From the NCBI RefSeq assembly GCF_002278135.3, contig NZ_CP029425.2, positions 6,858,001-6,922,000 on the forward strand: DNA of 64,000 nt, read 5' to 3'. The translations under genes were made by a program, and so were the position numbers. Positions 45,314-54,074 of this stretch are shown piece after piece (position 1 is the stretch's first letter; every line of letters starts with the position of its first letter). Under the pieces are notes generated by a model that saw nothing but the letters and a program-made list of their open reading frames with translations, was not told the origin of the DNA and ran no database searches. The stretch comes from Bradyrhizobium ottawaense (GTDB lineage Bacteria > Pseudomonadota > Alphaproteobacteria > Rhizobiales > Xanthobacteraceae).

Positions 45314-45740
45314 CGAGCCGGTCTCATGGGCGAGAAAGCTGAAGAACCAATCAAGCCTCGCTGGGCTAGTTCGACTAGGCTATCGAGGCCGAGCGGGCCG
45401 CATTGGAGGGCGCTCGTAAGCAACGCCCGTTGGGAGAAGCAGAAGCACAAGCTGAACTTCGCCGCGCGCCGGGCCCCAAAAAACATAGTTCACGCCGCCG
45501 CCGTTGCGCATCGCCATCAATGGCGCGGCGCAGGCCAACGTGCACCAGATCGAGTCCAAGGCGGCCTGAGCGAACGCGTATAACGGCCCGGCGTTTCAGG
45601 CACTACCCCCACTCGTCATCGAATGGGGGACGCCCGGCGGAAGGCCGCAGCGCCGCTTTTCTACGGCGCGCGCACAAACCACCTGAAGGGACGGCTCGAA
45701 ATCCGTCTACCCGGCAGGTGCACGCTGCCGCTGAGCGGCA
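45314..45740. other. Intergenic debris
   Basis: Only short overlapping frames without domains are seen between the receiver pseudogene and the hybrid kinase. The low-quality frames and lack of ribosome sites suggest eroded DNA. Confidence 0.4.
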
Positions 45741-47423
45741 TTAGAAGCCATCCCTTCCATTCGGCAGGAGGTGCGCGATCTCCGTCGCAAGTTGAGCTTG
45801 CGTGTAAGGTTTCGCGAGACGTGCGACGTCTACCACTTCGCTTCCTTCCAGTTCAGCGAACCCCGTCGCAAGCAAGATCGGAAGTCGAGGATATTGGCGG
45901 CGCACTTCTCGGGCCAATTCGATTCCTGTCATTCCTGGCATCGCGTGGTCGGTTATTAAAAGATCAGCAGCTAAGCCACTTTCAAGAAGCCGCAACGCCT
46001 CAATGGCGGAATGCGCTTCAATCACCTGATGTCCCAGGTCTTCCAGCAGATCGACAGTACTGCCGGCGATCAGAAGATCGTCGTCTACAAAAAGAATCTT
46101 CGCTGGCGCCGAGGCTTGGGTAACGATGTTCGGCGCGCGTCCGGAAGGCGGCGACGTTTCACTGGCAACGGGAAGCCAAAGTCTGGCGGTTGTCCCGCTT
46201 GAGGGGGTGCTTTCGAGCCGCAGGGCACCTCCGGATTGTTGCGCCAGGCCGAACACCATGGACAAACCCAAACCCGTGCCCTTGCCGACTCCCTTCGTTG
46301 AGAAGAAAGGTTCTACGGCCCGGGCCAGCGTTTGTGCGTCCATTCCTTCTCCAGTATCTCGCACCGAGAGCACCACGTATCGGCCTGGTTGGACACCAAG
46401 CTGATCGTCGATGTCGACAATTTGCTCGGACAGCCCGATCGTGAGGACGCCGCCAGTAATCATAGCGTCCCGGGCATTCACGGCGAGATTGAGCAGAGCC
46501 ATTTCGAGCTGGTTCGGGTCGACGTCGACGACCGGCATATTGTCTTCGGCGTGAAGCTCGATCCGAACCATCGGACCCACCGAACGATCTATGAGGCCTA
46601 TCATGTCTTCCACAAGACTTCGGACGTCTGTAGCTTGCGCCTTCAGTTCCTGCTTGCGCGCAAAAGCGAGTAGCCTTTGTGTTAGAGTGGCGCCACGGCG
46701 GGCGCCCTCCATGGCGCCATCCAGGAGCCTGTGAAGTCGAGCATCTTCACCTAGTTTTTTCGAAAGCAGGTCGAGGTTGCCGATGACAGCCATAAGCAGG
46801 TTATTGAAATCGTGCGCGACCCCGCCGACAAGTTGGCCCAACGCCTCGATTTTCTGTGCCTGCAGCAACGCTGCCTGGGCCCGCTCGCGACCCGCAATTT
46901 CTTCCCGGAGTTGACTGTTCGCCCGCTCAAGGTCAGCCGTTCTCTCCGCAACCAAACGCTCCAGTTCGGCAGAGGCGCCGCGCTGCGCCTCAAGGTACGC
47001 ACGAGTTTGATACTGTCGTCTTCGAGCGCGCTCTGCGGAAAGTACCGTGGCCTGAAGCGTGATGGCCTGCAAGGGGCGCTCGAGAAAGCCCACGTTACGC
47101 AGGCGAATGACCAACTCCCGCCTGAACGCGGCAAACTTGCCACCTTCATTGCGGTTGGTCAGTACGACAAAGGGTTGATCGGACCACGGTGGCTGACGGC
47201 CCACCCAGTCCTCCAGAACGCGGGCATTATTGCCGTAGAGCGCCTCCTCCGCCACAACCACGACTTCGATGACCCACTCGAGATTCTCTATCACTTCCTG
47301 AAGCGTGTTGCAGACCACGGGACGTAAGCCTGCCCTTTCGATCAACTTGGCAACAGTTGCCGCGTCCCGTCCAATGGGCATCAGGACCAAAACCACGCCT
47401 TTTGGCGTTTCAGGCCGGACCAT
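45741..47423 (-). CDS. Hybrid sensor histidine kinase linked to a KaiC-like gene
   Basis: 560 residues. The N-terminal 120 residues look like a receiver-like fold without a proper phosphoacceptor (VVLVLMPIGRDAATVAKLIE, then GRQPPWSDQPFVVLTNR). A coiled-coil (ERLVAERTADLERANSQLRE) leads to the DHp with GVAHDFNNLLMAVIGNL, the HATPase (LNLAVNARDAM, GTGLGLSMVFG) and a C-terminal receiver (KILFVDDDL, LLITDHAMPGMTGIEL). It overlaps the upstream KaiC-like gene by 14 bases, so the two are coupled. The unusual N-terminal domain may read the KaiC-like protein. Confidence 0.9.
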   Translation of the reverse strand: MVRPETPKGVVLVLMPIGRDAATVAKLIERAGLRPVVCNTLQEVIENLEWVIEVVVVAEEALYGNNARVLEDWVGRQPPWSDQPFVVLTNRNEGGKFAAFRRELVIRLRNVGFLERPLQAITLQATVLSAERARRRQYQTRAYLEAQRGASAELERLVAERTADLERANSQLREEIAGRERAQAALLQAQKIEALGQLVGGVAHDFNNLLMAVIGNLDLLSKKLGEDARLHRLLDGAMEGARRGATLTQRLLAFARKQELKAQATDVRSLVEDMIGLIDRSVGPMVRIELHAEDNMPVVDVDPNQLEMALLNLAVNARDAMITGGVLTIGLSEQIVDIDDQLGVQPGRYVVLSVRDTGEGMDAQTLARAVEPFFSTKGVGKGTGLGLSMVFGLAQQSGGALRLESTPSSGTTARLWLPVASETSPPSGRAPNIVTQASAPAKILFVDDDLLIAGSTVDLLEDLGHQVIEAHSAIEALRLLESGLAADLLITDHAMPGMTGIELAREVRRQYPRLPILLATGFAELEGSEVVDVARLAKPYTQAQLATEIAHLLPNGRDGF

Positions 47424-48930
47424 CGGTGTCCCGAGGCATCAAAGGTGCCTCCTCCCCCTTGTACACCGGCGTACCGCCGAAAATGCCACTGAAACCCTTT
47501 AGCGGGGGTCCGACGGTGATGCCTTGGTGGCTCAGTTTGAATTCTCGGATCGTATGTTCGTGATTGCCGCTTCGCTTTTTCACGACGGACAGTGCGCGCC
47601 GCACGCTGCCATCAAACTCGAAATAACGCAGCATCAGCACGCCATCGGCGAGATAACTAATGTCCAGCGGCGTATCCATCGGTCCGACGAGGCCATGCTG
47701 AGCCAGCACGAGGATGGTCAGGGCGCCGCGATGACTGAGATAGCTCAGCAGCTCGTGCATCTGAAGAATCAAAAAGCGCTCATCCGGCATCGCATTGAGA
47801 TAGCCATTGAGGCTGTCGATTATCACTACCCGCGCGTCAGCACGTTCTACGCTGCTCCGCACCGCGTCGGCAAACTCGCCTGGCGCCATTTCAGCAGGGT
47901 CGATTTGCTGAAAATCGATCAAGCCTTTATCGAGCCCGTCTTGAAGTGGAAGTCCCAACGTCTTCGCTCGCGCACTCACAGTGCCGCGTCCTTCGTCGAA
48001 GGCAAAAATCACGGAGCGTTCGTTTCGGGCTGCGGCTGCGATCGCATAGGTAAGCGCCAGCGATGATTTTCCAACGCCCGCTGCACCGATGAGGAGCACA
48101 TTCGTTCCGCGCTCAAGGCCACCGCCCAGAAGAGTGTCCAGTTCCGGATTGCCGCTCAAGACGACGTCGCTGTCGAATTCCTTATGATGTTCTGCTGCGA
48201 CAAGTCGGGGGTAAACCATGAGACCACCATGCCGGATGGTGAAGTCGTGAAATCCCCCCTTGAATTCGATACCACGCATCTTCACGACACGAAGGCGTCG
48301 CCGCTGCGCGCCGTAATCGATTGCCAACTGTTCAAGAAGCACAACGCCATGGGCGATCGAATGCAATTGCAGATCGTTCTGCTGTGATGAAAGGTCATCA
48401 AGCAAAACCACAGTGGACTTGCGACCTGAAAAGAAGTGTTTCAACGCGAGGATCTGACGGCGGTATCTAAGGGGGCTTTGTGCCAGCAGGCGAAGCTCCG
48501 ACAGGCTATCGAGTACAATTCGCGCCGGCGCCAGTGCCTCGACCCGGTCAAAGATCATCTGCGTGGTTTCGCTAAGCTCCATCTCGGCCGGATGCAGCAC
48601 CGTGAGTTCCTGGCTCGGATCCAGCGTGGTCTCAGGCGGGATCAATTCAAAGATTGTAATGCCGTTGAGCGACCACCCATGACGCTTTGCGACCAGACGC
48701 AATTCTTGCTCAGTCTCCGATAGCGTGATGTAGAGGGTCGGTTCGCCGACGCGAACTCCTTCCAGCAAAAATTCCAGAGCGAGGGTTGTCTTGCCTGAAC
48801 CGGGTTGGCCTTCAAACAGATACATTCTCTCGGGATCAAAGCCGCCTCCGAGAATGTCATCTAGACCAAAATTTCCGGTGGAAATCCTCGGGAGCTCACA
48901 GCCGTCGAGCAACCGCTTTTCCTCATCCAT
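47410..48930 (-). CDS. Two-domain KaiC-like RecA-fold ATPase
   Basis: 506 residues with two tandem KaiC domains. The first Walker A is GQPGSGKT (41-48); the second is GAAGVGKS near residue 285. The C-terminus has the KaiC-like VVKKRSGNHEHTIREFKL end. At the place of the cyanobacterial Ser-Thr autophosphorylation pair the sequence reads PLDISYLADG, so the Ser seems kept and the Thr is replaced. No kaiB or kaiA is nearby. It is more likely a signalling KaiC homologue than a clock. It is coupled to the downstream hybrid kinase. Confidence 0.9.
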   Translation of the reverse strand: MDEEKRLLDGCELPRISTGNFGLDDILGGGFDPERMYLFEGQPGSGKTTLALEFLLEGVRVGEPTLYITLSETEQELRLVAKRHGWSLNGITIFELIPPETTLDPSQELTVLHPAEMELSETTQMIFDRVEALAPARIVLDSLSELRLLAQSPLRYRRQILALKHFFSGRKSTVVLLDDLSSQQNDLQLHSIAHGVVLLEQLAIDYGAQRRRLRVVKMRGIEFKGGFHDFTIRHGGLMVYPRLVAAEHHKEFDSDVVLSGNPELDTLLGGGLERGTNVLLIGAAGVGKSSLALTYAIAAAARNERSVIFAFDEGRGTVSARAKTLGLPLQDGLDKGLIDFQQIDPAEMAPGEFADAVRSSVERADARVVIIDSLNGYLNAMPDERFLILQMHELLSYLSHRGALTILVLAQHGLVGPMDTPLDISYLADGVLMLRYFEFDGSVRRALSVVKKRSGNHEHTIREFKLSHQGITVGPPLKGFSGIFGGTPVYKGEEAPLMPRDTDGPA

Positions 48931-49140
48931 ATCAACCCCCGTTTCGCCGCAGGCGGAGCCGCCTTTGATTTATGGAAACTTCTGCTCCCGGGCAGGGCTC
49001 CCCGGCCAAGCCGGAGCCTCGACGGCGATACTCACCACTTGCGATCCTGTGGTCTTAAGCATTGCTCGGCCGGCCACGGCGACAGGGGCACAATGCCACG
49101 GTGTACGGAACAATCCCGCATCCAAATACGTTGAACCTGT

Positions 49141-51135
49141 TTGGGAGCGCTCCACCCGTTGAAAACACTGCAAACAAAGCTCGACGGGGTCGCCGACGCG
49201 CGGCCGCTTCAACTGCTCATCGACTCCATCGTGGACTACGCCATCTACATGATCGATGTAGATGGCACCGTGCGCAGTTGGAACTCCGGTGCCGAGCGAT
49301 TGAAGGGCTACTCAGCGGACGAGATCATCGGCAAGTCCTTCTCATTGTTTTATCCGCCCGAGGATCGCGCGAAAGAGCTTCCCCAAACAGCGTTGAAAAT
49401 TGCGGCAGAGACCGGCCGGTTCAGTTCCGAAGGGTGGCGCGTCCGCAAAGACGGGACCCGCTTTTGGGCGTTAGTCGTCGTGGATGCGATCCGCGACGAG
49501 CAAGGTCAGGTGATCGGCTTTGCAAAGGTCACGCGCGACATCACAGAACGTCAGCAGGCCCACAACGATCTGCTGGAGAGCGAGCGACGATACCGTCGAT
49601 TGATCGAGGCTGTTGTCGATTATGCGATTTTTCAGCTGGATCCTGCCGGCAATATAACCACCTGGAATCCGGGTGCACAGCGCATCAAAGGCTACGATCC
49701 GGATGAAATTATCGGTCAGCACTTCAGTCGCTTCTACACGCCTGAAGATATTCAAACTGGCGTACCGAAACGGGCGCTCGCCGAAGCGGCCAAATTGGGA
49801 CGCTTCGAGGCTGAAGGTTGGCGAGTGCGAAAGGACAGCAGTCGCTTTTGGGCGTCAGTTGTCATCGATCGCATCACCGACGAGGCCGGCGAATTGGTTG
49901 GGTTTGCAAAAGTAACGCGTGACGTAACCGAGCGAAAGCAGGCCCAGGACGAACTCCAGCGCACTCAGCAGCAGTTAGCCGCCTCTCAGAAGCTCGAAGC
50001 GGTAGGCCAGCTCAGCGGCGGGATCGCGCACGACTTCAATAATCTCCTGATGATCGTGCTTGGCAACCTTGAGACCGCGGAGCGGAACAGCCGCGGCCTG
50101 ACTAACAGCACGAATCTTCAGCGGGCACTCGCCAATGCCAAGCGGGGCGCGCAGCGTGCCGCAGCACTGACTAGCCGCCTGCTCGCATTCTCCCGTCGGC
50201 AAGCGCTGGATCCGCAGCCTATCAATCTGAATATTTTTCTGAATGGATTGCAGGAGTTTCTGCAACGTACCCTCGGTGAACGCATCGAAGTTCAAACCGT
50301 CGGAAGTGCGGGTCTCTGGTCGATCGAGGCTGATACCAACCACCTCGAGTCTGCCATTATCAATCTCGGTATCAACGCACGCGACGCGATGCCGGATGGC
50401 GGCAAACTCACGGTCGAGGCTATGAACGTATTAGCTGACGAGGACTATTGCCGAGTGAATCCTGAGCTCTCCCCGGGCCATTATGTCATCGTTTGCGTAA
50501 CAGACACTGGGACCGGGATGACCGCGGACGTCCTCAATCATGCTTTCGAGCCTTTTTTTACCACGAAAGAGCTCGGGCAAGGGACAGGCCTCGGACTTAG
50601 CCAAGTCTATGGTTTCGTAAAGCAGTCGGGTGGGCACGTGAAGATCTACAGCGAAGTCGGCCAAGGTACCAGCATCAGAATGTATTTCCCCCGCTACCAT
50701 GGAGATGCTCGACCCGCCGAGGGTAATGCAGACGAGTTTCGCCCGGAAGGTGAGAAACTGGAGACGATACTCGTCGTCGAAGATGATACGGACCTGCGTG
50801 CATATGTTTCTGAGCTTCTGCGAGATTTAAATTATCGCGTGGTTGTGGCATCCAGCGCCCAGGCTGCCTTGACCATCCTTCTGCAGGAAGAGCCGAAGGT
50901 TGATCTTGTGCTGACGGATGTCGTCATGCCGGGAATCAATGGACGGGAGATGGGCCGGCGCGCACAGCAGATCCGCCCAGGCATCAAGATCCTGTACATG
51001 ACAGGTTACTCGCGAAATGCCGTGGTCCACCAAGGGCGCCTTGATGAGGGCGTCGAGCTATTAGAGAAGCCGATCTCTCAGGCAAAACTCGCTTTTCGTG
51101 TGCGCGAAATGTTAGACCGGCTTGACCAATACTGA
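49141..51135 (+). CDS. Hybrid histidine kinase with two PAS domains and a receiver
   Basis: 664 residues from TTG 49141 (TTG 49159 is an alternative). Two near-duplicate PAS domains lie at about 22-140 and 150-270, sharing DYAI...RIKGY/ERLKGY, the FYxPED segment and WRVRKD..RFWA. A short coiled coil is followed by the DHp (SGGIAHDFNNLLMIVLGNLE), HATPase (INLGINARDAMPDGG, GTGLGLSQVYG) and a receiver (ILVVEDDTDL, LVLTDVVMPGINGREM). The tandem PAS pair clearly arose by duplication. The gene is divergent from the KaiC-like gene. It has no membrane segment. Confidence 0.92.
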   Translation: MGALHPLKTLQTKLDGVADARPLQLLIDSIVDYAIYMIDVDGTVRSWNSGAERLKGYSADEIIGKSFSLFYPPEDRAKELPQTALKIAAETGRFSSEGWRVRKDGTRFWALVVVDAIRDEQGQVIGFAKVTRDITERQQAHNDLLESERRYRRLIEAVVDYAIFQLDPAGNITTWNPGAQRIKGYDPDEIIGQHFSRFYTPEDIQTGVPKRALAEAAKLGRFEAEGWRVRKDSSRFWASVVIDRITDEAGELVGFAKVTRDVTERKQAQDELQRTQQQLAASQKLEAVGQLSGGIAHDFNNLLMIVLGNLETAERNSRGLTNSTNLQRALANAKRGAQRAAALTSRLLAFSRRQALDPQPINLNIFLNGLQEFLQRTLGERIEVQTVGSAGLWSIEADTNHLESAIINLGINARDAMPDGGKLTVEAMNVLADEDYCRVNPELSPGHYVIVCVTDTGTGMTADVLNHAFEPFFTTKELGQGTGLGLSQVYGFVKQSGGHVKIYSEVGQGTSIRMYFPRYHGDARPAEGNADEFRPEGEKLETILVVEDDTDLRAYVSELLRDLNYRVVVASSAQAALTILLQEEPKVDLVLTDVVMPGINGREMGRRAQQIRPGIKILYMTGYSRNAVVHQGRLDEGVELLEKPISQAKLAFRVREMLDRLDQY

Positions 51136-51144
51136 ATTGAATTC

Positions 51145-51342
51145 GCGCCAGCGCAGGCCGTGATCCGGTACACAGGTCAATTCTATTCGCTCTTCTTGTT
51201 GGCCAAAGTGCTCCGCGTCGAGAATCTGACGGCGAACTACATGCTTATCGGCGCCACTATCATCACCGTGCCTCTGTATGTCGTGTTCGTCAGTCTTTCG
51301 GACAAGATCGGCCGCCGCAAGGCGTATGTCGCTGTGGCCCGA
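51145..51342 (+). pseudogene. Fragment of an MHS-family MFS transporter
   Basis: The frame reads AQAVIRYTGQFYSLFLLAKV and VPLYVVFVSLSDKIGRRKAY. This is the middle of a metabolite:H+ symporter (the GQFY helix and the loop motif SDKIGRRK). Both ends are absent. Confidence 0.75.
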
Positions 51343-51642
51343 GTATGCGTGGCCGCACCCCAACTTTTTCGGCGCCCGCGGTCGACCTCAGTCGAAATGC
51401 GGAGGCGTACAAAATCGCGCCAATGACGGAGAGAGTGTCAGTCAATCCCAAATGAAAGATAAAGCATTTTTAAGTTTCTTGGGCGCCAAAACCCGCCATT
51501 CGAGCTACGGCCGAACACAACTGTCTGCGGCATGCTCGAGCATTTCTCTAAGACAGAGGCCGTTAGAATGACCTATGAAAAGAACGAGGGCCGATGGCCC
51601 TCGCAGTCTGGGAGAACAGACAAAAGCAGTATCCGGCAGCCG

Positions 51643-52645
51643 TCATGACATGGTCGGCATGACGAATTCGGCACCGGCCCGTATTCCGGTTGGCCAGCGG
51701 CTTGTCACTGTCTTCATTCGCGTGTTGAAGCGGACGCCTTCCGGTCCATGCATGTGATGATCGCCGAAGATCGACGCTTTCCATCCACCGAAGGAGTGGA
51801 AGGCCATCGGCACCGGAATCGGAACGTTGATGCCGACCATGCCGACCTTGATCTGGTGAGCAAATTCACGAGCAGCATCGCCGTCACGTGTGAAGATCGA
51901 TGTCCCGTTGCCGAACTCGTGCTCATTGATCAGCCGCGCGGCCGTCGCATAATCCGGTGCTCGCACGACCGAGAGCACTGGCCCGAAGATCTCCTCCTTG
52001 TAGATCTTCATGCTCGGCTTGACGTGATCGAACAAAGTCCCGCCCAGGAAGAAGCCGTCTTCGTAGCCCTGCATTTTGAATTTGCGTCCGTCGACGAGCA
52101 ACTTCGCGCCGTCCGCAACGCCCGCATCGATGTAGCTTCGGACCTTGTCCAGATGCTGCTTCGTGACGATAGGACCCATCTCGGCCTCGGGATCGGTACC
52201 CGGCCCGACCTTCAGGCCTCGAACCTTCGGCTCCAAGGCTGAGATCAGCTTGTCCGCGGTCCCCTCGCCGACCGGTACGGCAACAGAAATCGCCATGCAG
52301 CGTTCGCCGGCGGAGCCGTAAGCGGCACCCATCAGTGCATCAACCGCCTGATCCATGTCGGCATCGGGCATCACGATCATGTGGTTCTTGGCGCCGCCGA
52401 GAGCCTGACAGCGTTTTCCGGTATTCGCGGCGGTCGAATAGATGTACTGCGCAATGGGCGTGGACCCTACGAAGCTGACCGCCGAGACGTTCGGATGATG
52501 CAGTAGCGCGTCGACGGCTTCCTTATCACCCTGCACCACGTTGAAGACGCCATCCGGCAGGCCGGCTTCCTTCAGCCATTCCGCCATGATTAGCGAAGCG
52601 GATGGATCACGTTCCGACGGCTTCAGGATGAAGGTGTTTCCGCAG
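51643..52645 (-). pseudogene. mmsA: CoA-acylating methylmalonate-semialdehyde dehydrogenase (mmsA), 5'-truncated
   Basis: About 334 C-terminal residues remain, beginning at [15 protein letters not shown], with the cofactor loop [13 protein letters not shown], the catalytic Cys in [11 protein letters not shown] and the [14 protein letters not shown] segment. A full MmsA is about 500 residues, so the first third is lost. The longer open frame upstream is derived from the neighbouring transporter gene read backwards. The truncation point coincides with that of the ugpC-type fragment. Confidence 0.88.
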
Positions 52646-53104
52646 GGGGCTCCGCTTGAACTGTTCGAGCAGCCTCGTACGGGCTTTGTGGCCGGCTTCC
52701 TCGGGTCTCCGTCGATCAACCTCGTCCCGGCGACCCTCAAGACAAGCGGCGGCTGCGCCGCAGTTGTGTTTCAGTCCGGCGGTGCGCTGACGCTTCCGAA
52801 TGCAAGAGCCAAATTGCGGACAGGTGCGGATGGCCAAGAAGTTCTGGTGGGCATTCGACCCCAGCACTTCAGCCGGGCTGGCGGCGGACCTCCGCGCGAC
52901 GGGGTGGTCTCCTATTCGGCCGTCGTCGACCTCATTCAGCCGACGGGGACCCGTACATTCACCACCATCAAGATCGGCGGCGTCGATGCGGTCGCGGAGT
53001 TGCAGGCTCATGACGTCAGCAGCCATGGCGAGCGGATCAACCTCGCCATCGACCTCAATCGCGTGGTGCTGATCGATCCGGCCAGCGGCCTGGTCATCTC
53101 GTAA
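52646..53104 (+). pseudogene. 3' part of a UgpC/MalK-type sugar ABC ATPase
   Basis: About 152 residues remain: [20 protein letters not shown], the start of the C-terminal regulatory (TOBE-like) domain, then VLVGIRPQHFSRAG, ending at LIDPASGLVIS. The nucleotide-binding domain is gone. The next gene (lactonase) starts 34 bases later, so both belonged to one sugar-use operon. Confidence 0.85.
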
Positions 53105-53138
53105 CGAGCGCCGGCAATCTGGAGAACGGGAGGAAAAA

Positions 53139-54029
53139 ATGGCGTCGAGACTGTTTGCCACCGGAATTGGAGCTCCGGAGGGGCCGGTGTGCCTGCCCGA
53201 TGGATCGATGTATGTGACCGAAATGTCCGCGTCGACCCTTTGCATCACACGGCTTGACTCTCGCGGCAATCGCAGGGTGATCCGGACGACTGGCGGGCGT
53301 CCGAACGGGTTGACGACTGATGGCCACGGCCGGATCTGGATCGCGGAAGCAGGCCTCCGGGCGCTGATCTGCATCGACGACGGCGGAAACGAGATCCGGC
53401 GCATGCAGGGCGAAGGTACGGACCGCTTTCTATTTCCGAACGATCTTTGCTTCGGCCCGAACGGACTGCTCTACCTGACCGACTCCGGCATGGCGGCCGA
53501 AGATTTCATCAACGGCCAGGCCTTCGTCGACGGCTATATGGACCTTGATTGGGACGGCCGTGTGTATGAGATCGATCCGGCGGCCATGAAGGTGCTACGC
53601 GTGCTCGATCGGAAGATCCGCTTCACCAACGGCATTGCTTTCGGCTCCGACAATCACCTCTATGCCAACGCGTCCTTCACCGGCGAGATCTACCGATATG
53701 ACGTGCTCGGCGAAGCCTCGCCTAGACGCGAGGTCTTCGGCAACGTCCTGCAACCGAATGCCAATCCCGATTTCAAAGGTCCGGACGGGATGGCCTTCGG
53801 CACGGATGGCCGCCTCTATTGCACGGTCTACAACCAGAAGAACGTCAGGGTGCTGGACCGACGGGGTGAAGTCGTCGACCGGCTGATCCTGGATGGGCCG
53901 CAGCCGACGAATTGTGCCTTCACGCTCGAGGGCAAGAAGCTACGCGTGACTGAAGTCGGCAAGGGGCAAGTCGAAGAGATCGATATGCCCTGCGAGGGCC
54001 TGCCGCTGCATCTGCCGAAGTTCGCCTGA
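53139..54029 (+). CDS. SMP-30/gluconolactonase-family lactonase
   Basis: 296 residues, preceded by GGGAGGAAAAA. Six-bladed propeller signatures include GAPEGPVCLPDGSMYVTEMS, the metal-binding Glu in EGP, GGRPNGLTTDGHGRIWIAEA, LFPNDLCFGPNGLLYLTDS and RFTNGIAFGSDNHLYANASF. The family opens sugar lactones. It directly follows the truncated sugar-transporter ATPase gene and is convergent with the TRAP operon, so it may act on a sugar lactone in the same pathway. Confidence 0.88.
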   Translation: MASRLFATGIGAPEGPVCLPDGSMYVTEMSASTLCITRLDSRGNRRVIRTTGGRPNGLTTDGHGRIWIAEAGLRALICIDDGGNEIRRMQGEGTDRFLFPNDLCFGPNGLLYLTDSGMAAEDFINGQAFVDGYMDLDWDGRVYEIDPAAMKVLRVLDRKIRFTNGIAFGSDNHLYANASFTGEIYRYDVLGEASPRREVFGNVLQPNANPDFKGPDGMAFGTDGRLYCTVYNQKNVRVLDRRGEVVDRLILDGPQPTNCAFTLEGKKLRVTEVGKGQVEEIDMPCEGLPLHLPKFA

Positions 54030-54074
54030 CGAGGTGCCTCGCGGTTTTGTCCCGCAAGGCGTCCCGCAGATGCG

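Noticed and set aside
47410..48930. A KaiABC-type circadian clock
   Set aside because: No kaiA or kaiB is near, and the autophosphorylation pair is not conserved, so a clock function is not supported.
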